Below are positions 1 through 12,184 of a stretch of DNA of 64,000 bases, one piece after another; the first letter of the stretch is position 1, and the number at the start of each line of letters is the position of its first letter. Source of the DNA: Globodera rostochiensis. Lineage: Eukaryota > Nematoda > Chromadorea > Rhabditida > Heteroderidae. The stretch covers positions 1,907,214-1,971,213 of the forward strand of contig JAEVLN010000003.1 of NCBI GenBank assembly GCA_018350325.1, written 5' to 3'. The notes beneath the pieces are model-generated. The model made no database searches and was not told the origin of the DNA. It saw nothing but the letters and a program-made list of their open reading frames with translations. Made by a program: the position numbers and the translations under genes.

Positions 1-1740
1 GGCGGCTTGATCCCCCCACCCCTCCTCCTGATCGACAGTCCTCCTCCTCTCCGCTCTGTTTGCCCATTTTCCGAGTGATTTGTGTTATGTGTCTTTCTTT
101 CTCCTCAGGGGACGTCCGTTTTGTGGGATTTTGTGAGTGGAACAAGCAAGCGAAAGTGCGGTGGGTGGCGCGACTTATTAAGGGGGCGCGCGAGAAGCAG
201 TCAGTCGAGTCGCTGATGAGAAGACATGGAGGCGCGGGGGTGGGAGAAGCGGAAGGAGATGAACAAATGGTGAAGATGGATGGATGGGGGAGGGGGGGGG
301 GGCTTTGACGGATGGGATGAATAATGGAATGGTCAGCGAACGACTGAGTTACCTCCGCGCACCCCCCCCCCCCCCCTCATTAGCCATTCCGCTCTCGGGA
401 AAACATTGATTTAGTCATGTTTTTGAGCTTTTGGCTGAGCTCCCGGGGAGAGGACACGACGGGCGGATGGGTGGGGAAGGGATGACAACAGATTCATCCG
501 CCCGCGCGGACTTCGGAGAAAAGGGGGGGGGGTAAAGGCTCTTCACTGATTCATTCCCTTCCCTTCCCTCATCCTCTCGAGACAATTTGCAACAATCTCC
601 GCCGGTCTCCCCACTTTCACTGATTAGCATGGAAAACAGTCAAATCGTCTCAAACTCTTCCGTTCCCCCCTTCAGTCGAGACTGAACGCGACTGACTGAT
701 CAACAACCACAGAGCAGAGCAAGAAAGTGATGAAGTAAGCGGAGAACGGAAGGAAGGAAGAAAAGACGCGAAAAGAAAAAGGCACACAAGGAAAGGAAAG
801 ATGCTCTGTTTTGGCACAAAGAAGGAGGAGGAAGGCACGGCCGACGGAGTGGAGGAAGAACATGGACGGCATCTGAGGAGGAGAAGAAGAAGCATGCCCA
901 AATCGGAAGGAGACGAGCCAAACAACGGAAGAGAGTGGGCCTGGACGAATGGAGGAACTGTGACGAAGAGGAAAAAGGTGGACAGGGCAAAACGGCGGGT
1001 ATGGCATATCATCAACAAAGTCGCATGTCCGTCCGTCCATCTCTCAACCTATTCACTGATCAGAAAGCTTTCTCTTCATTCTGTCACTGATCGCCCATTT
1101 GACCAACTGATCCATCCAACCAATCCATTGGCCGTCAAATTGGCCATTCGTTGACCCCATCAGAAAGCGGGCGGGCATTTGTCTGTGTGGTTGGCTTCTC
1201 CCCGACCCGTCCATTCTTCTCTTTGCTCGTCTCACCTCAATCTTCGTTTATTCTCCGCCATCATTTTTGATCGGTCATCGATCCCCCCCCCCCAATTCAT
1301 CCGCATTCCCATTCAAAACCCATCCCTTCCATTTGCCCCCCCGAAAATATATTTTTATCCCCCCCCCCCCCCCCCGACTTTTCTTATCTTTTCGAGAATT
1401 TTATTTTAAAACAATTTGTTCTGTGCCCAACTTTGATTTACGCAAATAAGTGAAAGCATTAAAAGTGTGTGGCTCCTTTTATCCTCGGATTTGTTCTTCC
1501 CCCGTTTTCCTCAATTCCCCCCCCCCCCCCCCCCCCCCCCCTCCCGCCTCCCAATCGATCTCTCCCTCATTTTGCACCAACCGCCCTTCTCTAACATTTA
1601 TTTATTATTGTTAAAATATTAAAGTAATGAAAGTTTTTATTTACAAATGTTTTATGGGGAAAGTCAACTTGGAACAACAAATTTTTTATATTTAGTTGAA
1701 AAAACGTCGAAAAAGTAAGACAAAACATCACCACAGCGAC
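1..1740. other. Upstream flank of the tensin locus, no supported gene
   Basis: No exon with recognisable homology was found. The stretch has C homopolymers (near 361-377, 1360-1376 and 1517-1541) and a pyrimidine-rich segment. An acceptor-like TTTATATTTAG ends at 1695, 45 bases before the tensin start codon, and could be a spliced-leader or cis acceptor. Open frames near 60-308 and 801-1154 lack homology and were not called, although the second could be an alternative first exon. Confidence 0.5.
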
Positions 1741-4700
1741 ATGGACACGGAGCAGAAGCAATTAGCGCAGAATGGGCAAAGGGAAATGGAGAAAAGAATG
1801 CCTAACGGCAATAATGGGCGGGAAAAGTGTTCGTCGTCGGGCCCTTTGATCGGCACCGCCGAGGGAGGAATAGAATTTGCCAAGATCACCGACCGAATCT
1901 TCGGTTTGATTGATTGATCTTTCCGACTGATTAGAGATTTGTGTTTAGTTTAAATAAACTCTTTGCCCATTAAGCCCTTCTGTACCCCTCCGGATCGGAC
2001 AATCTTTACCGACAGAACATCAAGCTGGTCTCCGACCGGATAAAGCGCATATTTCAGGACCGATACAAAGTTTGGCGGCGCCTGCGCTCGTTGCCGCCTT
2101 TCTCTGCTGATTTGCCTTTTGTTGCAGATTTTCAATCTGTCCCAAAAACGATCGGACCTCGGCCGTGCCAACTCCCAAGGTGCCGTCGTGGAGCTCGGAT
2201 GGCCCGACACTTTGGCGCCCCCTCTGGACCGACTCTGTTCCATCTGCAAACAAATGGAGAACTATCTGAACGCCGGTGCAGAGAATGTGACCATAATCCA
2301 CTGTAAGGGCGGCCTGTACCGGGCCGGCATTGTGGTGGCCGCGTTCATGCACTACTCCAGCATCAATGAAAGGTCCCCTCACTGGCAGACAGAGAGTTGT
2401 GCTCTCTGATCAGAGACTAAAAAAGTTGGTCAAAATCGAACAAATTTTTAGGGACGCAAATGTGGCGGACAGATTTTCGATGAAACTGTTCACGGAAAAG
2501 TTCCTGGGCTACGATGCTCAGCCTTCGCACAAAAGGTGCCTTCTCCCGCCGCTTTAAGAGGTACAACAACTTCACCCAGTACAGATACGTCTCGTACTTC
2601 GCCAACCTCCTCTCCGGCTCCGTCAAGGTGTATCCGTCGCCGATTTTTCTCTCCCAACTCTCTCTGTCGCGCATATTTCCCGGACGGCTGGTCACTCTGA
2701 AGCTGTACGAGCGCATGAAGCCCATCTGGAGCAGCGGAAAGATGTTTGGCGACTTTTCAACTTTTTCTGATTAATAAATTCAAAAGTTTTTTTAGCTTTT
2801 TGGGTGAACACTCAGCGGTCGGTCTCCCTGACGGTGCTCTGTCACTTCGGGGCGATGTTCTGTTGAAATGTTGTGTGCCCTCATCAGATGGACTTGAGAA
2901 GCAATTGCTGTTCCAATGTCAATTTAATACTTGTGCACTGAATTTGGACGCGTTGAACAGTCCGAAACTGAATTTGTACAAAGAAGAGCTTGACTATCTC
3001 TTTGATGGTCTGTCGCTTAGAATTGATTCTTTTGCTGATTTGATTTTTATTCGCAGGACAATTGGTGGACTCGTCCGCTTTGCTGGAATTGGCCTTTGAA
3101 CTCGTCGACCCCCAGCCGCCGGTGTCTGTTTCTGCCCTGAACAACAACAACAACAGCATCACCGCTAAACAACCCCAGCAAAGAAAGTCGGCATCGCCGG
3201 CAAGAATGGGTTCGGCGGGGCCGACAACCGCGGCTGCTGGAGGGGACTTCTCCAGGGTGGACAGCTACGAGAACTTTGAAAGGGCTGAAGGTCGGGCGGT
3301 GGTTAAAGGGGGGGGGGGACGCTTTAGAATACGGCCGGCATTCAACAAGCCAATTAAAAAACATTCACCCGCTTGTGTCCGCTTGTTGGCATTCCGTCTT
3401 TTGGCCAATCTGACGCCCCCCAACGTTTTCACGACATCCGGGGGGCCTAATCCCTCCTTTTGGCCAGTGGAAAAGCCTCGCCCATGGACAATTGCTTTTT
3501 TCGCCAGCTGCCCTTTCTTCTCCATTGTTTGCTGATCCATCAAAACGATCAAAAAGGCTCCCCCCCCCCTCCCCCTCCCCCCCGATGCCCAATATCATTC
3601 ATTCAATCACTTTCCAACACCCTCCCCCCCCTCTGCCAGCACACATTTGCCACCACCAACTCTCTCTCATCAACGGTCGTCGTCGTCGATGATCACTTTT
3701 TGTCCTTTCCTTCCCGCCAGCTTCCCTCCTTCTCCGGAAGCCGCCAGTCCCGTCCCTTCTGCATCAGACAGCCGACTCTCGGGAGGTCCTTTCACTTCCC
3801 ATCTTTTGCATTGGCCCCATCGATTCCATTTCTCCCCTCAGGCGTCTTTTGGCCAAGACTCTCTCGGCTCCTTCCGATTTTGTCGCATCATATCTCTTCT
3901 TTTTTTCTTCTGCCCCCTTCTGGATTGATCAGCGTCATTGCGCCCTTCCGAATCGATTGCCTTTTTTCTGCTTCCGATCAGTCTGAACCCCCCCCCCCCC
4001 CCAATCGCTTGCTTTTCATTCCCTCCCTCCCCCCCAATCTCTTCGATGCTTTCCCCACATCATCCAATTCACTTCCTACGGGCAATATTAGCAAAGATCC
4101 GCGTGCTCCCACTTTTTAATTTATTATGCCGATCAGAAGAATTAGCTTCCCCTATCGGGAATCAGTCATTTAGAAATGTTTTTATCGGCTTTTGAATGAA
4201 ATTCTTCCATTTTAAATTATGTTTTATTCAGACGAACGAAGTCTGTCGTTGCCGATTTCCAATGTGGTCCAGAAAGATGATGTGATTGTGAACGCGGAGG
4301 TTAGAGGAGAAGGCGGTGGAGCAGCACCTTTCGAAGTACAACAGCAACAACAGCCCTTACGACACCCGTCACCTCGAATCCGCTCAAAATCACAAACAAA
4401 CCACCACCAACTACAACAGCAACAAAAAGAACTACAACAAAATCAAGCAGTCTCAGCAACACAACCAGCAGTCACAACTGACGGTGCCGATTCTGGGATT
4501 GGGTCAGATTCCCCGAAGGCGCAGCCGCAGCCATTAAACCCAATAGAAAAAATGGCCGAGGTAACATCAACTTCGGACAAGGCGAGTGGAAATGAATCTT
4601 AAAATTAGCAAATTGATTATCGCTAAAAAGCCAACATTTGTTTTGTTTGAAGTTTGCAACAGCAAATCGAAAAATGCCGCCTCCCCCGGTGCCTCCGAAG

Positions 4701-7700
4701 AGCCGCAGAAACTCTTCGATGGATTTGGACGATTTCGAACCGGATGATCCGATGCGAAGTGCCTACGAGGACTCGACGATCGGCCGTGACCATTCCGTAC
4801 TTCCGCCTGGTGCCAGACCGGCACTCAGTCGGAGGCATTCCACGCAAGGGGCGGACGGCACGCCGGGCGGGTCATCGGGCGATGAGAAGGCGACGGCACC
4901 AGAGACGACGACGACGACAACGACAAAGAAAGTGTGCCCGATGGTGCAGCCCGAGTTGGTGGCGATGGGAAGGTGAGTTGACGAGTCCAAATCCAAATCT
5001 GTACACGATCCCCGCAATGTCAGGTACGACCCGAACTCTCGTTGCTTTTCCTATGTTCCCGTCAAAGCGCTGAAAGAACATTATTCGGCTCCAAAGAAGC
5101 CCGCGCCGGTGCTAAAGCGGCGAATTTCGGTGGTGGACGATTTGGACTCGCCCGCCAGCCCGACCGAGGCACAATTGGCCCTCCAAAATCTGGGCCAAAA
5201 AGGTTCAAATGGCGATGTGCGTCGTCGGGCGGAAACGCCAAAATGGGAGACGGAAATCGACAAAGTGACCGGAAGAGTGGAACCGTTGCCGGAGCGACGC
5301 CCACGCCGGGCGTCCGCCTCCTTCACGCCCGTCGGACAGCTCCAGCCCGACGAAGTCCGTTCTCCGTCCGCGCAGGTGCGCTCCCCGCATGAGGAATGGC
5401 GCCTACGGCAACGTCACCAACAACAGCGGCGGACGGAACCGCTGGAGGCGGCGTTGAACGAATGTTACGAACGCCGGTTCATTGCGGGTAGAGAGGAGTC
5501 GAGGCCAGAGACGCGCGAGGGCACGCGGACGAGTGTGGCGCACACTGAGCCACGGGCACAGACGCCGCGGGAGGCGTTGGCACACGCGGAGAGACCACTG
5601 GTAATGGAAGGGAGCTTGGTTAGAGTGGGATGAAGTTGATCAAACTGACCTAATCAATAATAGAGCACGCCCATCCCGTGATCATTGCCAATCTTTGCAA
5701 TATCGTAACCTCACCGCCATGCCCCAACAGGTTGTCGACCAGGCAAAACGTGCCACCCCCGTCCCGGCACATCACTCCGCCCACGTCGGCCATCAACCGC
5801 CGCTGGGCCTCCGGCTTTCTTCTTCCGTTCCGGCGCCTTCGAAGCTGTCCCCACGTTCCAACGGCCGTCAGGAGATGGACACGCTGTGTGACCCGAACTT
5901 TTATCTTTCTTATTCCACGCCGAAGGCGGAAAAGGGGCCAAAAAAGAAGGCGGCCCAGGCTCAGCCCCCCTACGGCGATTTGCTTTCCAAGTCAATGCCA
6001 CCAAATGATACATTCCGTCAGACTAAAAAGTGAGTTCAGAAGGGAGGCGGACATTTGGGAAATTGGTTTTTTGGATTTGAAGTGAGCTGATGCGAGACGA
6101 TGTGCGCGATTTGTTGAAACATCACCAATTGGTAACGTCGCCACACCGTTCACAGACGCCCCAAACTTTGGACATTGGACGGAATCGTCGGTTTGGTGCA
6201 GCACCGTCCATTCAGCAGGACGAGTTCCGAACACGGAACTGTCGATCGGTTAATTCAACTCCTTTGATCGGGTAGGCGGCAATTAGAAACTTTAATCATG
6301 CTTTGTGTTGATAAGTTCAGGAGTAGAAAGCTATTTTTGTACGGCACAGAAGACAGTTTTGGCTCCGATTCGGACGCTCGGAGGGGTGCCGAGGATTGGT
6401 TGAATGCCAAACTCAGAGCCGTGAAGGGCAAGCGGTACATGCCGGAGGCGGAAGAACAGTGGAAGAACGCGGAAAGGCTTTTGTTGGAGGTTCGACGGGA
6501 GGGAAACGATTTAAGAAGGAATTTTGTTGAAGGAGTTAAAGCACAAGTCGACCGGCGCCCACGAGCCGAGGGGAGGCGGCGACCCGCTGGAGGAGTACCG
6601 GAGGGAGGAGCAGCGGCTGAAGAACACGCACTCCCCGCTGGTAATGGACAACCCGCTGAGGATGGCCAACAAGAACCTGCAGAAGGAAAGAGCCCGCCAG
6701 TTTCTGCTGAGTGAGTGGGCAATTCGTCCCCTTAAGGGAGGGAATTGATTGAACTGAGACTCGTTGTCCCCTTAAGGAAGGGAATTGATTGAACTGAGAC
6801 TCGTCGTCCCCTTAAGGGAGGGAATTGATTGAACTGAGGCTTGTTGTCCCCTTAAGGGAGGGAATTGATTGAACTGAGACTTGTTGTCCCCTTAAGGGAG
6901 GGAATTGATTGAACTGAGACTTGTTGTCCCCTTAAGGAAGGGAATTGATTGAACTGAGACTCGTCGTCCCCTTAAGGGAGGGAATTGATTGAACTGAGAC
7001 TTGTTGTCCCCTTAAGGAAGGGAATTGATTGAACTGAGACTCGTCGTCCCCTTAAGGAAGGGAATTGATTGAACTGAGACTCGTCGTCCCCTTAAGGGAG
7101 GGAATTGATTGAACTGAGACTCGTCGTCCCCTTAAGGGAGGGAATTGATTGAACTGAGACTTGTTGTCCCCTTAAGGAAGGGAATTGATTGAACTGAGAC
7201 TCGTCGTCCCCTTAAGGAAGGGAATTGATTGAACTGAGACTCGTTGTCCCCTTAAGGGAGGGAATTGATTGAACTGAGACTCGTTGTCCCCTTAAGGAAG
7301 GGAATTGATTGAACTGAGACTCGTTGTCCCCTTAAGGGAGGGAATTGATTGAACTGAGACTCGTTGTCCCCTTAAGGGAGGGAATTGATTGAACTGAGAC
7401 TCGTCGTCCCCTTAAGGAAGGGAATTGATTGAACTGAGACTTGTTGTCCCCTTAAGGAAGGGAATTGATTGAACTGAGACTCGTTGTCCCCTTAAGGAAG
7501 GGAATTGATTGAACTGAGACTCGTTGTCCCCTTAAGGGAGGGAATTGATTGAACTGAGACTCGTCGTCCCCTTAAGGAAGGGAATTGATTGAACTGAGAC
7601 TTGTTGTCCCCTTAAGGAAGGGAATTGATTGAACTGAGACTCGTTGTCCCCTTAAGGGAGGGAATTGATTGAACTGAGACTCGTCGTCCCCTTAAGGAAG

Positions 7701-10700
7701 GGAATTGATTGAACTGAGACTTGTTGTCCCCTTAAGGAAGGGAATTGATTGAACTGAGACTCGTTGTCCCCTTAAGGGAGGGAATTGATTGAACTGAGAC
7801 TCGTTGTCCCCTTAAGGGAGGGAATTGATTGAAACAACTCAGCGGCAATCAAATCATTGCTTTTTCGCAGATCAGCCCCTGCAAACGATCGAGCCGTTCA
7901 GAACCTTTCCGAACTCACAACGGTCGCCTCTCCCGTTCGGCAACTTTCCGTTGTCCATAACAACGGCTTCATCCCCTCAGAATGAAAATTCCCTGCAGAG
8001 GGACCGTCCGCTCCATCAGCAGCCCAATCGGAACGTCGAATCGCCCATTTTGCAGCCAATTCGACGCGGCGCCACCCCAACTAGCCAAATTGTGCGTGGA
8101 AAGCCGCCGACTCCGCCGCCGCTTTTGTCGCGAGAGGACCGCGCGCGATCAAAGAGTCCGTACGCTTTGAAGTTCTTGAGGGGCAGCTCCAGCTCGGCAC
8201 CGCCCGCCACGGCCGCGGCCAAAAAGGGGCAGCAAAACCAAACGCAGGAGAGGCGGGAGAGCAATCCGATGGTGAACCCGCAGCTGTACGCACTGAGACA
8301 GTCGCTGTATGCGAAGGAGAGGGAACGCATTGGAGACGGACGGGAGACGGACGAAGCATTTGCGGACAGGGAACAGTTTGCTGTTGCCGGACGGGAAGAG
8401 GTCGGCCAGGGGATGAATGGGCACTGTTCGGGGTGAAGGGGGAAGAGTGTGGAAGTGGAAGAGGATGATGTGGAAGTGGAAGAGGATGATGTGGAAGTGG
8501 AAGAGGATGATGTGGAAGTAGAAGAGATGGGATGGATGGATGAGAAGAGAAACGCCCCGCCCCTTTCCCCTGCATTGATTGATTGTGGTCTTCAGTTGAG
8601 TGATTAATTGGATGGATACTGAACTTGCACTTTCCTTTCTAATATGTCTCGGCACCGGATTAGCGATCGCTATCGCTTATCCTCTGAGGGGAGCACTGAG
8701 CACTTCTCTCACTCTCTTTGTCGGCAATATTTTGTGATAAACCAAAGGATCACTTGAAATGGCTAATGTTAAAGTTAGAGAATTGTGTTCTAGCCCCGAC
8801 TCCGATAAGCGGATTGTTTAATTTTGAAGGATAAATTGTTTTGGGCATTTTGCCTTTCATTGTCTTGGAAATGTTTGCGATGCATTGATGGCCAGTTTGT
8901 TGCACCTGCCGCACTTAGAATTGTCGTCCACCGCTTTCCCTCTTCCTCCTCTTTGTCCTGTACTCCTCCTCCTCTTCGTCCCGTCCTCTTCTTCCTCCTC
9001 TTCGTCTTGTCCTCCTCCTCCCCTTCGTCTTGTCCTCCTCCTCCTCTTTGTCCTGTACTCCTCCTCCTCTTCGTCCCGTCCTCTTCTTCCTCCTCTTCGT
9101 CTTGTCCTCCTCCTCCCCTTCGTCTTGTCTTCTCCTCTTCTTCTTTGTCCTGTACTCCTCCTCCTCTTCGTCCCGTCCTCTTCTTCCTCCTCTTCGTCCT
9201 GTCCTCTTCCTCCTCCTCTTCGTCTTGTCCTCCTCCTCCCCTTCGTCTTGTCTTCTCCTCTTCTTCTTTGTCCTGTACTCCTCCTCCTCTTCGTCCCGTC
9301 CTCTTCTTCCTCCTCTTCGTCTTGTCCTCCTCCTCCCCTTCGTCTTGTCTTCTCCTCCCCTTCTTCTTCTTTGTCCTGTACTCCTCCTCCTCTTCGTCCT
9401 GTCCTCTTCTTCCTCCTCTTCGTCTTGTCCTCCTCCTCCCCTTCGTCTTGTCTTCTCCTCTTCTTCTTTGTCCTGTACTCCTCCTCCTCTTCGTCCCGTC
9501 CTCTTCTTCCTCCTCTTCGTCTTGTCCTCCTCCTCCCCTTCGTCTTGTCTTCTCCTCCCCTTCTTCTTCTTTGTCCTGTACTCCTCCTCCTCTTCGTCCT
9601 GTCCTCTTCCTCCTCCTCTTCGTCTTGTCCTCCTCCTCCCCTTCGTCTTGTCTTCTCCTCTTCTTCTTTGTCCTGTACTCCTCCTCCTCTTCGTCCCGTC
9701 CTCTTCTTCCTCCTCTTCGTCCTGTCCTCTTCCTCCTCCTCTTCGTCTTGTCCTCCTCCTCCCCTTCTTCTTCTTTGTCCTGTACTCCTCCTCCTCTTCG
9801 TCCTGTCCTCTTCCTCCTCCTCTTCGTCTTGTCCTCCTCCTCCCCTTCGTCTTGTCTTCTCCTCTTCTTCTTTGTCCTGTACTCCTCCTCCTCTTCGTCC
9901 CGTCCTCTTCTTCCTCCTCTTCGTCTTGTCCTCCTCCTCCCCTTCGTCTTGTCTTCTCCTCTTCTTCTTTGTCCTGTACTCCTCCTCCTCTTCGTCCTGT
10001 CCTCTTCCTCCTCCTCTTCGTCTTGTCCTCCTCCTCCCCTTCGTCTTGTCTTCTCCTCTTTTTCTTTGTCCTGTACTCCTCCTCCTCTTCGTCCTGTCCT
10101 CTTCCTCCTCCTCTTCGTCTTGTCCTCCTCCTCCCCTTCTTCTTCTTTGTCCTGTACTCCTCCTCCTCTTCGTCCTGTCCTCTTCCTCCTCCTCTTCGTC
10201 TTGTCCTCCTCCTCCCCTTCGTCTTGTCTTCTCCTCTTCTTCTTTGTCCTGTACTCCTCCTCCTCTTCGTCGCGTCCTCTTCCTCCTCCTCTTCGTCTTC
10301 CTCCTCTTCGTCTTGTCCTCCTCCTCTCCTTCGTCTTGTCCTCCTCCTCCTCTTTGTCCTGTCTTCTCCTCTTCTTTTTTGTCCTGTACTCCTCCTCCTC
10401 TGCGTCCCGTCCTCTTCCTCCTCTTCTTCGTCTTCCTCCTCTTCGTCTTGTCCTCCTTCTCCTCTTTGTCCTGTCTTCTCCTCTTCTTGTTTGTCCTGTA
10501 CTCCTCCTCCTCTGCGTCCCGTCCTCTTCCTCCTCCTCTTCGTCTTCCTCCTCTTCGTCTTGTCCTCCTCCTCTCCTTCGTCTTGTCCTCCTCCTCTTCT
10601 TCTTCGTCCTGGTTTCCTTTCCTTTCCCTTTTATGTTGGATGTGACCTTTCCCATCCTTTCAAGCCACTCTTCACCTCTGGCCAAAACCCTTCTTCCTCT

Positions 10701-12184
10701 TCCGCTTGTTCCTCAACGTTCGTCCAGAACAGCTCTCCTCATCGACTCCACTACCATCCCAACACGCCTTCCAATGCTACAGAACATCGAACGCCTGCGG
10801 TCAAGCCAATTTTGAAGAGAAGCACAACAGGAAGCAACAATGGAGTTGAACAGCACGAGTACAAGCAGTACAGCAATGACCAACTCGGAACCGAACTGGG
10901 GGCATGGCTTAACACCGGCGGAGGAGGCGGGGTCAAGACTCTCGACGAGGTTGGTGTTTGGGAATGTTCCAAACCACGGGGTGACCTTGGGGAGGGAATG
11001 TGTACGCCGAATCGTTCATTGCTCTCCCACATTCAGTGTTCAACAAATTCCGTACATCTAATCCAAAAAAAAGAATAAACTAAATATGTAAAATCCGGGC
11101 CCTTTTTCTTCCTTTTGTTCCAAAAAGCAATTATTTTTTGTGGCATCGATCGATCGATCGCGCCAATGTCCGTCCCCCCGTCACTATTCGCTTTTAACTT
11201 TTTGAGGAGTCGTATGCCGTCGTTGGACGTGCCCACCAAACGTCCGATTTCACTGAACGAAGTGACACGCCGCAATTCCCCGTGTCGGAGCGGACGGAGA
11301 CGCCGATGCCCTACCATCCGTTGTTGTACCGAAGGGACAGTCCAACAGAAGACGCAATAATGTTGAAACAGTCGCACAGCGGAAAGTCGCAAACGACGAC
11401 GACGGGGAGCAGCAACAGAATCAACAGCAACAACATTTACAGTAACCATACCAATAACAGGTGGTCGGAAACAGTTTGACGTTTTGTTTCAATTGCCTTT
11501 CTCATCCATCTGACTTTGTCTTAGATTTAATCGTAATGACAAAGTGTGGGAAGAGAATGGCTGCCTAATGGAAGGAGTGGAGGGAGGGAAGGGCACCCCC
11601 CGCCAGCCAAAATGGCACTTTTCTTCCTCACACAATGCGGCCAAAGCCTCCCGGGGAACTTCCAAGCACAGCGCCCCCGGGGGAGTCAGTCACCGCTTTC
11701 CCAACCCTTTTGATGCTCCATATTTTCATTTGTCGGGTGAATGGCCGAAAAGCAGAGAAAGGGAGAGCCCCCCCCCCCCCCCCCCCCTCCAGCGTTTTCC
11801 TTTCACCGGGGCCCCCGCCCCTCGCAACCGACCCCAACTCCAACCAGTCCATTCCTCCATTTCCAATTCAATCCCCCCCACCCCCACCTCCCCCCTCCCA
11901 TTTCCACAATTTTCTCCCAATTCATATCTCTCTTTTTGTCCCTTTTGTCCTCCCCGCCGATGGAAGAATCGATTCGGTTTACATTTTTTATTTCATCACA
12001 ATTTAACCGATTTCGAGTTAATTTTGCAGAATTGGTGCCATCACTCCGCATGGAATGTACGGAAACGGCACTCCGGTCGGATTCAATCGGCGCTCTTCCC
12101 TCACATCGTTCGGTTAGTTCAATTAATGCCCAAATATTCGCAGCGAAAGATAATGGCAAAAAGCATCGCGTCGACCACTTTTAG
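1741..12184 (+). CDS. tns-1: Tensin, N-terminal half (PTP-like and C2 domains)
   Basis: Tensins link integrin adhesions to actin. Exons read as 1741-1903, 1975-2069, 2128-2372, 2452-2535, about 2561-2743, 2796-3007, 3057-3290, 4232-4560, 4653-4972, 5024-5600, 5731-6029, 6083-6271, 6321-6489, 6542-6710, 7871-8400, 10665-10949, 11207-11460, a short one from 11525, 12030-12112 and 12144-12184. The PTP-like domain occupies roughly residues 45-200. It includes GWPDTLAPPLDRLCSICK and the P-loop HCKGGLYRAG with Cys145 and Arg151. The C2 domain follows and ends at the tensin signature VDSYENF. The linker is proline/Ser-rich and contains DSGIGSDSP and KPILKRST. The junction at 2535-2561 needs a 25-base intron or hides a frameshift. 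The last exon gives a stop at 12182-12184, so this may be a short isoform or a separate gene. The start is the first ATG after the acceptor at 1695. Exons from 10665 onward are less certain than those before 8400. Confidence 0.85.
6711..7840. repeat. 40-bp minisatellite, about 28 copies, in a tensin intron
   Basis: The array begins directly after the splice donor at 6711 and ends about 35 bases before the next acceptor at 7870, filling nearly the whole intron. Each unit carries the near-palindrome CCCCTTAAGGGAGGG followed by AATTGATTGAACTGAGAC. Units differ at two sites (GGGAGGG or GGAAGGG; TCGTC, TCGTT or TTGTT), and the variants are interspersed, as expected from repeated unequal exchange. 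Stop codons in the unit exclude coding. Confidence 0.95.
8440..8530. repeat. Short GA-rich tandem repeat
   Basis: About four copies of an 18-24-bp unit built on GTGGAAGTGGAAGAGGATGA lie just after the exon ending near 8400. It is purine-rich on the plus strand, opposite in polarity to the large pyrimidine array that starts 400 bases downstream. Confidence 0.8.
8935..10612. repeat. 1.7-kb pyrimidine-rich tandem array in the tensin locus
   Basis: The plus strand is almost entirely CTCCTCCTCTTCGTC-type sequence with regular TCGTC, TGTCC and TGTACTCC interruptions that form a higher-order unit of roughly 170-180 bp. Because the strand lacks stop codons, all three forward frames and one reverse frame stay open for 586-682 codons, so open frames here carry no coding evidence. 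It lies between the tensin exons ending near 8400 and starting near 10665 and is most simply intronic. Extension of the downstream exon into it cannot be excluded, because the frame continues open. Confidence 0.9.

Noticed and set aside
801..1154. Open frame with a basic Glu/Arg segment upstream of tensin
   Set aside because: No homology and no donor that joins it convincingly to exon 1741; could be an alternative first exon but unsupported.
8790..10815. Four overlapping open frames of 586-682 residues
   Set aside because: They arise because a pyrimidine repeat contains no stop codons on either strand in these frames; the products are simple Ser/Leu/Pro or Arg/Glu repeats with no unique domain.
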